Shown piece after piece: positions 7,964 through 15,347 of a DNA stretch of 36,331 bases; position 1 is the stretch's first letter, and each line of letters starts with the position of its first letter. Both the position numbers and the translations under genes were made by a program. Under the pieces are notes generated by a model. That model did not search any database. It was not told where the DNA came from and saw only the letters and a list, made by a program, of their open reading frames with translations. Source of the DNA: Actinomycetota bacterium (lineage in GTDB: Bacteria > Actinomycetota > Actinomycetes > Streptosporangiales > Streptosporangiaceae); the NCBI GenBank assembly GCA_021324595.1, contig JAJPIV010000115.1, positions 1 through 36,331 on the forward strand, in the 5' to 3' direction.

Positions 7964-10198
7964 GTGAGCGAGGAATCGCCGTCAGCGCTGGCTGATGTCG
8001 GGCCTGGCGACAAGATCGCCGGGTACCGGCTGGAGGAGCAAATCGGCCAGGGCGGCATGGCGGTCGTCTACCGTGCCCACGACGAGCGGCTGGATCGCCG
8101 GGTGGCGCTCAAGCTCCTCTCGCCAGCGCTGGCGGCGGACACCGGGTTCCGGACCCGGTTCATCAGGGAGTCGCGGTCGGCCGCGGCCGTGGACCACCCG
8201 AACATCATTCCCGTCTACGATGCGGGCGACTCCGACGGATTCCTGTTCATCGCCATGCGCTACGTCCAGGGCGGAGACGTGCGGGCGCTCCTCGCCCACG
8301 GGACGCCGCTGGACCCGGCCCGGGCGTGGGGGATCATCTCCCAGGTGGCGGGAGCGCTCGACGCGGCCCACGCGCACGACCTGATCCACCGTGACGTCAA
8401 GCCCGCGAACATGCTGCTCGACGCGGCCGGCACCGCGGGCGCCACCGGCCCGCCGGAGGGCGGCGGCCCGCGTGAGCACGTCTACCTGTCCGATTTCGGG
8501 ATCAGCAAGCAGAGCGCGGTCAGCCAGGTGACGCTGACCGGCCAGTTCGTCGGGACGCTGGCCTACATCGCGCCCGAGCAGATCGAGGGCAGGGCCGCCG
8601 ACGGCCGCGCCGACCAGTACTCGCTGGCCTGCGCGGCGTTCGAGCTGCTCAGCGGGGGCCCGCCCTACCCGCACGAGATGGGCCTGGCGCTGATCAATGC
8701 CCACCTGTCCGAGCCGCCCCCAGTTCTGTCGGCTCGCCGTCCCGGGCTCCCGGCGGTAGTGGACCAGGTCCTCGCCAAGGCGATGGCGAAGGACCCCGGC
8801 CAGCGGTACCCCACGTGCTCGCAGTTCGCGGCTGATCTCGGCCGGGCGCTCGGGCTGATGCCAGGGCGCCCTGAGGTGGCCGCTGAGGAGGCCGCCGCTG
8901 AGGAGGCCGCCGCTGAGGAGGCCGCCGCGCCCCCGGGCTCCCCGGCCGGCGTCCCGCCGGGCAGCTCCGCGAGACCCGCGGGCGGGCAGGCCGGGGCCTG
9001 GCCGGCCACGGAGCTGGCGCAGCCGGTCACCGGCACGCCGGGGGCAGGCGCCGCGCCGGCGGCCGCTGCAGTCCCGGCCGCGGCACCCGGCGCGATCGCG
9101 GAACCCGCGGCCGCGCAGGCGCCCACCGCGGCGCCGGCGCCAACCGCGCCCACTGCGGCGCCGGCGCCAACCGCGCTCGCGGCGGCCGCCGGCGCCGCCC
9201 CGGCCGCGGCACCCGGCCCGGCCACAACAGCACCCGGCCCGGCCACAACAGCACCCGGCCCGGCCACAACAGCACCCGGCCCGGCTGCGGCACCCGCCCC
9301 GGCCGTGCAGCCGCCCGCCGGGGCGGCACCTGGCGCGTGGGCGCCGGGCGGACCGCAGCCGCCTGCCGGAGGGTGGCCTCCGCAGGGGCAGGTGCCATGG
9401 CCTGGCACCGGGCTGGCGCCGCCGCCCGGGACCTGGCCCGGGGGCGGGCAGTACGGGCCGCCCGGCCCCCACCCGCAGTTCCCGCCCGGCGGCCCGGGCC
9501 CGCAGGGCTGGCCCGGCCCGCAGGGCTGGCCCGGCCCGCAGGGCTGGCCCGGCCCGCAGGGCTGGCCCGGCCCGCAGCCGAGGAAGCGGCCCACGGGGAC
9601 GGTTATCGGCGTGGTGATCGCCTGCGTGGCCGTCGCGGTTGCCGCGGCCGGGATCTTCCTCGCGCTCAGGCGCACCAACGCCAGCGCCAACGGCCCGGGC
9701 ACGGGGCCGACCGCGAGCAGTTCTTCCCCGTCCCCGGGGCCGGCCACCCCGAGCGCGGCCAGCGAAGCCGCCGCCGTCAACAACCTGCTGTACGCCAGCG
9801 CGCGGAGCCGGATCTCGTGGGACAACCTCGTCAGCGACGTGGCGGCCTGCGCGAACCTGGGCTATGACGTCTCGCGGATCCGGCAGATCGCCGCCCAGAG
9901 GGCCGCCGAGCTGCGCTCGGCGCGAGCGCTGCAGACCGGCGCGCTCCCGGACGGGGCCACGCTGAAGGCGCAGCTGACGCAGGCGCTTCAGGTCTCCCTG
10001 ACGATCGACGACGACTACCTGAGCTGGGCGCGCCAGCAGTCGGGCTCGGGCTGCTCGGCCGGGACCGCTTCCAGCTACTACCAGGATGCGACCGCGCTCG
10101 ATCCGCAGGCCACGGCCGACAAGAACGCGTTCCTGGCGACCTGGGATCCGATCGCGAGCCAGTACGGGCTCCCGCAGTACTCGGCCGGCCAGATCTGA
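7964..10198 (+). CDS. Membrane-anchored Ser/Thr protein kinase with extracellular helical domain
   Basis: About 744 aa. The N-terminal Hanks-type kinase domain (about 15-290) has the glycine loop [13 protein letters not shown], Lys50 in VALKLL, catalytic loop HRDVKPAN (Asp144), DFG at 177-179 and [14 protein letters not shown]; it should be active. A linker of about 250 residues is rich in Ala, Pro and Gly and built partly from DNA tandem repeats. One membrane segment ([20 protein letters not shown], near 547-569) follows, then about 170 outside residues predicted helical, with single Cys residues in VAACANLG and GSGCSAG that could pair. There are no PASTA repeats, so it is not PknB. AGGTGG at 7953-7958 favours the GTG at 7964 over GTG 7955. 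The sensed signal is unknown. Confidence 0.92.
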   Translation: MSEESPSALADVGPGDKIAGYRLEEQIGQGGMAVVYRAHDERLDRRVALKLLSPALAADTGFRTRFIRESRSAAAVDHPNIIPVYDAGDSDGFLFIAMRYVQGGDVRALLAHGTPLDPARAWGIISQVAGALDAAHAHDLIHRDVKPANMLLDAAGTAGATGPPEGGGPREHVYLSDFGISKQSAVSQVTLTGQFVGTLAYIAPEQIEGRAADGRADQYSLACAAFELLSGGPPYPHEMGLALINAHLSEPPPVLSARRPGLPAVVDQVLAKAMAKDPGQRYPTCSQFAADLGRALGLMPGRPEVAAEEAAAEEAAAEEAAAPPGSPAGVPPGSSARPAGGQAGAWPATELAQPVTGTPGAGAAPAAAAVPAAAPGAIAEPAAAQAPTAAPAPTAPTAAPAPTALAAAAGAAPAAAPGPATTAPGPATTAPGPATTAPGPAAAPAPAVQPPAGAAPGAWAPGGPQPPAGGWPPQGQVPWPGTGLAPPPGTWPGGGQYGPPGPHPQFPPGGPGPQGWPGPQGWPGPQGWPGPQGWPGPQPRKRPTGTVIGVVIACVAVAVAAAGIFLALRRTNASANGPGTGPTASSSSPSPGPATPSAASEAAAVNNLLYASARSRISWDNLVSDVAACANLGYDVSRIRQIAAQRAAELRSARALQTGALPDGATLKAQLTQALQVSLTIDDDYLSWARQQSGSGCSAGTASSYYQDATALDPQATADKNAFLATWDPIASQYGLPQYSAGQI
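8882..8926 (+). repeat. Three 15-bp tandem repeats in the kinase linker
   Basis: Unit GCTGAGGAGGCCGCC is present three times in perfect tandem and encodes AEEAA units, an acidic helical spacer right after the kinase domain. Confidence 0.9.
9209..9271 (+). repeat. Three 21-bp tandem repeats in the kinase linker
   Basis: Three perfect tandem copies of a 21-base unit that starts GCACCCGGCCC and ends CACAACA, followed by a partial fourth, encode APGPATT units in the Pro/Ala linker. Confidence 0.9.
9497..9577 (+). repeat. Four-and-a-half 18-bp tandem repeats in the kinase linker
   Basis: Unit GGCCCGCAGGGCTGGCCC occurs four times in perfect tandem plus a half copy, encoding GPQGWP units just ahead of the basic RKRP stop-transfer segment and the membrane helix. 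Confidence 0.9.
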
Positions 10199-10210
10199 CC
10201 GGCCCGGCCC

Positions 10211-11200
10211 TCACCCGGACGCGGGGCCGAGCTGGGTGAAGACCTGCTGCGAGATCACCTGGACCGTGTCGATCCCGTATTGCTCGCTCGGGCTGCCGCT
10301 GGTCAGCACGGCGAGCACGTAGTCGCGGCCGTGGCCGTGGATCCACCCGATGCTGTCCACCTGCCAGCCCGGGCCCGCGTGCGGCAAGGGGCGCGGGAAC
10401 GGGATCCAGCCGTCCTTCAGCGCGACGACCGTGCCGGCCGGCAGGCCGTACGACACGCCCCAGTTCTGGCCCGCCTCGACCTGCCGCATCAGGGACAGCC
10501 CGTACCTGCGGCTGCGGCCGGACAGCACCGCGTTGGGGTAGGCGAACCTCATCATCAGCACGACCTGGTCCCGGGCGGTGGTCGTGGTCAGGCCCCAGGC
10601 CGGCCACGGCGTGCCGGGAATCGGCGGGCTGGCGGCGTGCGGCTGCGTGTCGAGCAGCCCCGCCGCCCGGTCGAACTCGCCGACCCGGACCGGCCCGCCG
10701 ACGTCGGCCAGCACCGCCGTGGCGGCGCTGTTGTCGCTGGCCTCGATCATCGGCGGGATCAGCTGGGCCTCGCTCCCCGGCAGCCCGTGGCCCGCCTGCT
10801 GCGCCTCCCAGAGGGCGGCGCCCATGATCTGGACCTTCACGATGCTCGCCGTGTACTCCACGCGAGGGTGGTAGACCCACAGCTGCCGGGTGCGCCGGTC
10901 GTAGACCGCGGCGGTCACCACGCCCAGCCTCCCGGCCAGGTAGCGGCGCAGGCTGGTGAACGGCGACCGGAGCCGCCTGCCCGGGGCGTCCGGGGCGGGG
11001 CTGGCATGCGCATGGCTGTGCTGGCGGGCCGGCGCGGACGAAGGCGGCGGCCCGGCGGCCTGCGGGACGCTCGCGCACGCCGACGTGAGCAGGGTCAGGG
11101 CGCCGAGCGCGGCGACCCGGACCCGGCCCGTGGCGCCGCGGCCCGCGGATGCCCCGCCCGCGCCCGCCCGGCGACGCGCTCCCACGGCGATCCTGGTCAC
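10211..11200 (-). CDS. Secreted serine hydrolase lipoprotein, class A beta-lactamase fold
   Basis: A 329-aa predicted lipoprotein: a basic N-terminus, a hydrophobic stretch VAALGALTLL and lipobox LTSAC. The mature part has the penicilloyl-serine transferase motifs SIVK (Ser119-Lys122), SDN (155-157) and KDG (262-264) where class A enzymes carry KTG. This fits the large actinobacterial 'serine hydrolase' group related to class A beta-lactamases, acting on peptidoglycan or beta-lactams outside the membrane; a true antibiotic-resistance role is not supported. The GTG at 11200 overlaps the TGA of the amidase gene (GTGA), so it is translationally coupled to it. Its stop is 12 bp from the convergent kinase gene. 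Substrate unknown. Confidence 0.85.
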   Translation of the reverse strand: MTRIAVGARRRAGAGGASAGRGATGRVRVAALGALTLLTSACASVPQAAGPPPSSAPARQHSHAHASPAPDAPGRRLRSPFTSLRRYLAGRLGVVTAAVYDRRTRQLWVYHPRVEYTASIVKVQIMGAALWEAQQAGHGLPGSEAQLIPPMIEASDNSAATAVLADVGGPVRVGEFDRAAGLLDTQPHAASPPIPGTPWPAWGLTTTTARDQVVLMMRFAYPNAVLSGRSRRYGLSLMRQVEAGQNWGVSYGLPAGTVVALKDGWIPFPRPLPHAGPGWQVDSIGWIHGHGRDYVLAVLTSGSPSEQYGIDTVQVISQQVFTQLGPASG

Positions 11201-12120
11201 GGCTTCGCCGCTGCCGCGGGCCAGCGGCCGGTGAGGAAGCGGATGATCGCCGCCGCGAGAGCCCGCGCGATCTCCCGCTGGCCGCGCGCGGAGGTGAGCA
11301 CCGCCGCGTCCGCGGGGTTCTTCATGTTCCCGCATTCGATCAGCACCTTCGGCTGGGTCGCCAGGTTGAGCCCGGCGAGGTCATCGCGGAGCATGTAGCC
11401 GTCGTGGCCGTAGTAGTCCGCCGGCCGCAGCGGCGTGCCGGCGATGAGCGCCCGGTGCACGTACTCGCCGAACCGCAGCGACGCCGCGATCACCTTGTCG
11501 TTCGGCCCGTCGGCCACCGGCTCGAGGACGGTGAAGCCGCGCCCCCAGGCCGGCCCGCCATCGGCGTGGATGTCGATCGCGACGTTCGCATGCGCGCGGT
11601 TGAGCACATAGGAACGCCAGTTCACGCATGGCCCGATGCCGTGGTTGCTGGTCCGGGTCAGCACCACCGTGGCGCCGGCCTGGCGCAGGTACCCCGCCAG
11701 GTCCATGGCGACGTTGAAGTTGAACTGGGCCTCGGTGTAGCCGCCGGCGGTCTGGGTGCCCGTGGTGTTGCAGTCCTCCCATTCCCGCCCGTTCCATATC
11801 TTGCGGCTCAGGAAGGCGGGGTCGGTGTAGTTGAGGCCGTTGTGCCCCGGGTCGATCCCGACGATCTTCCCGGCCAGCGGCCGGGCGGCGCGCGGCGGGG
11901 ATCCGCGGGACTGCCCCGGCGGCCGGTGACTTCGCCGGGCACCTGGCGTGCCCGCCGGGCGCGGCGAGGCGGCCGCAGGCCGCGGGCGGCCGGATGCCGG
12001 CGGGCTGCCGGGAGCGGCCGCACCCGCGCTCAGCACCCCGCAGCCGACGAGCGCGAGGACCGCCACCGCGAGCCCGGCGCCCAGCCTCGCGGCCGGCGCC
12101 GACCATGCCGTGCGCGCCAC
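11197..12120 (-). CDS. N-acetylmuramoyl-L-alanine amidase, Amidase_3 family, lipoprotein
   Basis: A 307-aa zinc amidase that should cut the bond between MurNAc and the peptide stem outside the membrane. An N-terminal hydrophobic segment ends in LVGC, a plausible lipobox, then an Ala/Pro/Gly/Arg linker to about residue 85. The catalytic domain has zinc ligands His93 (DPGHN), Glu130 (TEAQFNFNVA) and His185 (DIHADG) and catalytic Glu262 (LIECGNMKN); all are intact. The GTG start at 12120 has GGAGGAGG about 6 bases upstream. It lies 82 bp after the acyl-CoA dehydrogenase and is coupled to the serine hydrolase, so two wall enzymes are made together at the end of the T4SS-like gene run. Confidence 0.93.
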   Translation of the reverse strand: MARTAWSAPAARLGAGLAVAVLALVGCGVLSAGAAAPGSPPASGRPRPAAASPRPAGTPGARRSHRPPGQSRGSPPRAARPLAGKIVGIDPGHNGLNYTDPAFLSRKIWNGREWEDCNTTGTQTAGGYTEAQFNFNVAMDLAGYLRQAGATVVLTRTSNHGIGPCVNWRSYVLNRAHANVAIDIHADGGPAWGRGFTVLEPVADGPNDKVIAASLRFGEYVHRALIAGTPLRPADYYGHDGYMLRDDLAGLNLATQPKVLIECGNMKNPADAAVLTSARGQREIARALAAAIIRFLTGRWPAAAAKP

Positions 12121-12202
12121 AGCGTCCTCCTCCGCGGCCGGGCAGGGCGATGCCGCGTGCTCCGAGCCTATCGGCAGTCACCGTGCCCGCCGGGCAAACG
12201 GG

Positions 12203-13366
12203 TCAGCCGATCACCCCGCGCCCGCTGATCAATGACCGGGCGATCACCGTGCGGAGGATGTCGTTGGTGCCCTCGCCGATCACCATGAGCGGCGCGTCCC
12301 GGTACAGGCGCTCGACGCCGAACTCCTTCGAGTAGCCGTACCCGCCGTGCACCTGCATCGCCATGATCGCGCATTCCAGCGCTACCTCGGAGGCGTGCAC
12401 CTTGGCCAGGCCGGATTCCAGGTCCGCCCGTTCCCCGGCGTCCGCGCGCGCCGCCGCCCAGTAGGTGAGCAGCCGCGCCGACTGGACCTTGACCGCCATG
12501 TCCGCGAGCTTGTGCTGGATGGCCTGGAACCCGGAGATCTTCTGGCCGAACGCCTCCCGCTCCCCCGCGTAGCGCAGGGCCTGGTCGTACGCCTCCTGGG
12601 CGACGCCGACCGCGCGGGCCGCGATGTTGATCCTGCCCTTCTCGAGCGCGGCGAGCACCTGCTGCAGCCCGCGCCCCTCGCTGCCGCCGAGCAGCGCCGT
12701 GACGGGCACCCGGACCTGGTCGAGCACGATCTCGCAGGTCTCCGGACCGCGGTAGCCGAGCTTGGGCAAGTCCCGGGTGACCTCGAAACCAGGCGTGGCG
12801 GGGTCGACGAGCAGCACCGACATCCCGGCGTGCGCGGGCCTGGCGGCCGGGTCGGTCTTGACCAGCACCGGCAGCGGGTCGGCGTGCCTGGCGTTGGTGA
12901 TCCAGGTCTTGCGCCCGGTCACCACGTAGTGGGCGCCGTCGCGCCTGGCCGTCGTGGCTATCCCCTGCAGGTCGCTGCCCGCGCCGGGCTCGGTCAGGGC
13001 GATCCCCGTGCGGCGCTGCCCGGAGGCGAGCGCCGGCAGGTGCGCGCTCCTTTGCTCCGGCGTCCCGTACCGCGCGATCATCCAGCAGGACAGCGAGTGG
13101 CTGCCGAGGATGCCCGCCACCCCCATCCAGCCGCGGGAGATCTCCTCGAAGACGATCGCCAGCGACACCATGTCCGCCGCCATCCCGCCGTATTCCTCCG
13201 GAACCAGCAGCCCGAACAGGCCGAGGCCGGCCATTGCCGCGGCGATCTCCTCGGGGTAGCGGCCCGACTCCTCCCATTCCCTGGCGACCGGGCGGATCCG
13301 CTCGTTCACGAAGGACCGCATCGTGTCCCGGAGCAGCCGCTGCTCCGCCGACAATCCGAAATCCAT
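12203..13366 (-). CDS. Acyl-CoA dehydrogenase
   Basis: A 387-aa FAD enzyme introducing a trans-2,3 double bond into acyl-CoA. Signature segments are intact: GIALTEPGAGSDLQGI, RKTWITNA, REAFGQKISGFQAIQHKLADM, AMQVHGGYGYSKEF and IGEGTNDILR with the predicted catalytic base Glu365. The ATG at 13366 (MDFGLSAEQ) is preceded by AGGGAG at 5-8 bases and gives a normal family length; an in-frame ATG at 13426 would overlap the upstream gene. Chain-length specificity cannot be read. It is flanked by wall hydrolases and follows the T4SS-like cluster by 56 bp; there is no obvious functional tie, so this may mark the edge of the cluster. Confidence 0.95.
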   Translation of the reverse strand: MDFGLSAEQRLLRDTMRSFVNERIRPVAREWEESGRYPEEIAAAMAGLGLFGLLVPEEYGGMAADMVSLAIVFEEISRGWMGVAGILGSHSLSCWMIARYGTPEQRSAHLPALASGQRRTGIALTEPGAGSDLQGIATTARRDGAHYVVTGRKTWITNARHADPLPVLVKTDPAARPAHAGMSVLLVDPATPGFEVTRDLPKLGYRGPETCEIVLDQVRVPVTALLGGSEGRGLQQVLAALEKGRINIAARAVGVAQEAYDQALRYAGEREAFGQKISGFQAIQHKLADMAVKVQSARLLTYWAAARADAGERADLESGLAKVHASEVALECAIMAMQVHGGYGYSKEFGVERLYRDAPLMVIGEGTNDILRTVIARSLISGRGVIG

Positions 13367-13422
13367 CCCCGGCTCCCTGCCCGCTGGTCGGGCCCGGCCC
13401 GAACCGCCCGCCGCCGACTTCA

Positions 13423-14658
13423 TCATGCCGTGCCGCGCGCGGCACGGCGCCCCCCGGGCCTGGCCGGCTCGCCCGGCGGGGTGCCGGGCGGCGCCGCGGC
13501 CCGCCGGGACGGCGACGGGGACGGGCTGAGGGCGGGCGTGACGCCCGGCCCGGCCGCGGTCAGCGGGCCGTTGGCGCGCGCCCAGGGCCGGGTGAATCCG
13601 ACGGGGCTGCCTTCCCCGTACGGTGCCACCCGCACCTGCAGGCCAGGCGCGGGCGCATCGATCATCAGGCCGTTGCCGATCACCAGCCCGACGTGGCCCG
13701 GCGCCTTCGCCGTGCCGTCCCCGCCCGCGAAGAACACCAGGTCACCGGGCTGCACCTGGCCGGGCGGCACCCTGGGCCCCCACCTCCACTGCGCCGCGGC
13801 GGTGCGCGGCAGGTACACCCCCGCCGCGCGGTAGGCCATCATGACCAGCCCCGAGCAGTCGAAGGCGTCCGGGCCGGTCGCGCCCCACTGATAGGGCTTG
13901 CCGATCTGCTCCTCCGCGTACGTGATCGCCTGGGCCGCCTGCGGGCTCGGCGCGATGGCGACGGTCGCCAGGCAGGTCACCGCCGGACCGCCGGGCGACG
14001 GCGCGACAGTGTACCCGCCCCGGGCGTACCGGGAGGCCCAGCCCAGCACGTCCTGGACGTAGGAGTCCAGGTGGTTGTACGCGAAGATCGCCGCAGGCGG
14101 GTCGGTGAGCACGCCGTGCTCCAGGAGGTACCTGGCCGCCCCGGCGATCGCGTCGGCCGGATCGTAGACGCTCGCGGTCCCGTCGCCGTTGGCGTCCGTC
14201 GCCACCCCGTTGACATGCTCGCCGGCCGGGTGGACCGGGGCGCCGCCCCAGGTGTTGCCCGCGGCGCCGCCGATTCCGATCTGCATCGGGCCGGCCGCGC
14301 CGAACGGATTGGCGCCGCTGTGCACCCCGGGCAGCGTGGTCCGGCCGTCGTCGCTCTCCACCTTGCCGATCGCGGCCAGGATCACCCAGGGCACGTGGTA
14401 CCGGGCGCCGATCGACTGGAACAGGGCCAGGTAGCTGGCCGGGATCGAGTCCCTGGCCTGCGCGCTGGCCACGGGCTGCGCCGCACCGCCGCCCGGCCCG
14501 TCCGGGCAGCCGCCCGCCTGGTAGAGCAGGCCGCCGCCGGCGAACAGCAGCAGCGGCGCGGCCAGCACCGCGGCCACCAGCAGCGCCAGCCCGCCGCCGA
14601 TCGCGATCACCAGCGGCCTGGCCCGCCGGCCGCGCGCTGGTTCCCCGCCCCGGCTCAC
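13423..14658 (-). CDS. Bifunctional wall hydrolase: lytic transglycosylase plus NlpC/P60 peptidase
   Basis: A 411-aa protein with one N-terminal membrane segment (about 15-45), so the enzyme domains face outward. Residues 70-215 look like an SLT-type transglycosylase (ARYHVPWVILAAIGKVESDD, catalytic Glu101; AAGPMQIG; AIFAYNHLDSYVQDV). Residues 245-360 are an NlpC/P60 cysteine peptidase: Cys268 in AFDCSGLVMMAY and His322 in PGHVGLVIG. The tail is Pro/Ser-rich. This two-domain build is typical of wall-piercing enzymes of Gram-positive conjugation systems (compare TcpG and Tn916 Orf14, VirB1-like). Its GTG overlaps the stop of the upstream VirB8-like gene (GTGA), tying it to the secretion operon. 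Confidence 0.92.
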   Translation of the reverse strand: MSRGGEPARGRRARPLVIAIGGGLALLVAAVLAAPLLLFAGGGLLYQAGGCPDGPGGGAAQPVASAQARDSIPASYLALFQSIGARYHVPWVILAAIGKVESDDGRTTLPGVHSGANPFGAAGPMQIGIGGAAGNTWGGAPVHPAGEHVNGVATDANGDGTASVYDPADAIAGAARYLLEHGVLTDPPAAIFAYNHLDSYVQDVLGWASRYARGGYTVAPSPGGPAVTCLATVAIAPSPQAAQAITYAEEQIGKPYQWGATGPDAFDCSGLVMMAYRAAGVYLPRTAAAQWRWGPRVPPGQVQPGDLVFFAGGDGTAKAPGHVGLVIGNGLMIDAPAPGLQVRVAPYGEGSPVGFTRPWARANGPLTAAGPGVTPALSPSPSPSRRAAAPPGTPPGEPARPGGRRAARGTA

Positions 14659-15335
14659 TGGTTCCCCGCCCCGGCCAGCTCGATGTCGCTGACCTGCCAG
14701 CGGGTGCCCGACCCGGTGACCGTGACCGCGTAGTCGGAGACCTGCGTTCCGGCTCCCCTGGCGCCGGATATCCGCTGGGTGAGCGCGACGACGAAGGTGA
14801 TGCTGCTCGGGCCGAACCCCCGCAGCGACGTGATCACCGCGGTCGCGGTGCTCACCTGCCGGCCGGCCGACCTGGCAGCCTCGAGCCCCGGCGTGGCATA
14901 GGCGCGGCCGACCAGGGCGGCGAGGGAGGCGGTGGCCAGCGGCCGGATCCTCGCCACGTAGGCCGAGGCCGGCTCGGCGTAGGAGTAGGTCCCGTAGAAG
15001 GCCGTGAACTCCTCTGCGACCCGCGCCGCGGCGGCCAGTCCCGCCTGGGTGAACGGAAGCCAGGACCAGATGCCCGGCACCTGGCCGGACCCGGCCAGAG
15101 GCGGCCCGCCCTGGCCGGCGGCGGGAGAACCCGCAGGTCCCGGCCGCGCCGTGGTCCCGGGGGAGGCGGACGGAACCGCGCGGCTCAGGTTCCGGTGCCC
15201 GCCCGAGCCGGGGGACGACCCGCCCGGGCGGCGCGCCCCGGCGGCCGCCGGCAGGAAGAGGTAGGCGCCGAGCCCGGCCAGCGCCAGCACGATCGCGGCG
15301 AACGTGACGGCCCGCTGCAGCCGCGTCAGCTCCAT
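14655..15335 (-). CDS. Single-pass membrane protein, VirB8/TcpC-like (tentative)
   Basis: A 226-aa protein with one N-terminal membrane helix (about 9-31, AVTFAAIVLALAGLGAYLFL), a Pro/Gly/Ser linker, and an outside domain of about 130 residues. The domain starts with a helical region (LAAAARVAEEFTAFYGTYSY) and ends in alternating strands (ITFVVALTQRISGA, DYAVTVTGSGTRWQVSDIEL), the layout of NTF2-like VirB8 and TcpC domains. I did not recognise a named family. It starts 12 bp after the TrbL-like gene and its TGA overlaps the hydrolase start, so it is an integral part of the operon, probably a channel scaffold. Confidence 0.7.
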   Translation of the reverse strand: MELTRLQRAVTFAAIVLALAGLGAYLFLPAAAGARRPGGSSPGSGGHRNLSRAVPSASPGTTARPGPAGSPAAGQGGPPLAGSGQVPGIWSWLPFTQAGLAAAARVAEEFTAFYGTYSYAEPASAYVARIRPLATASLAALVGRAYATPGLEAARSAGRQVSTATAVITSLRGFGPSSITFVVALTQRISGARGAGTQVSDYAVTVTGSGTRWQVSDIELAGAGNQ

Positions 15336-15347
15336 GCCTGCCTCCGC

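Noticed and set aside
10199-10210. Bidirectional terminator between the kinase and serine hydrolase genes
   Set aside because: Only 12 bases separate the stops; there is no room for a hairpin outside the genes and no T-runs.
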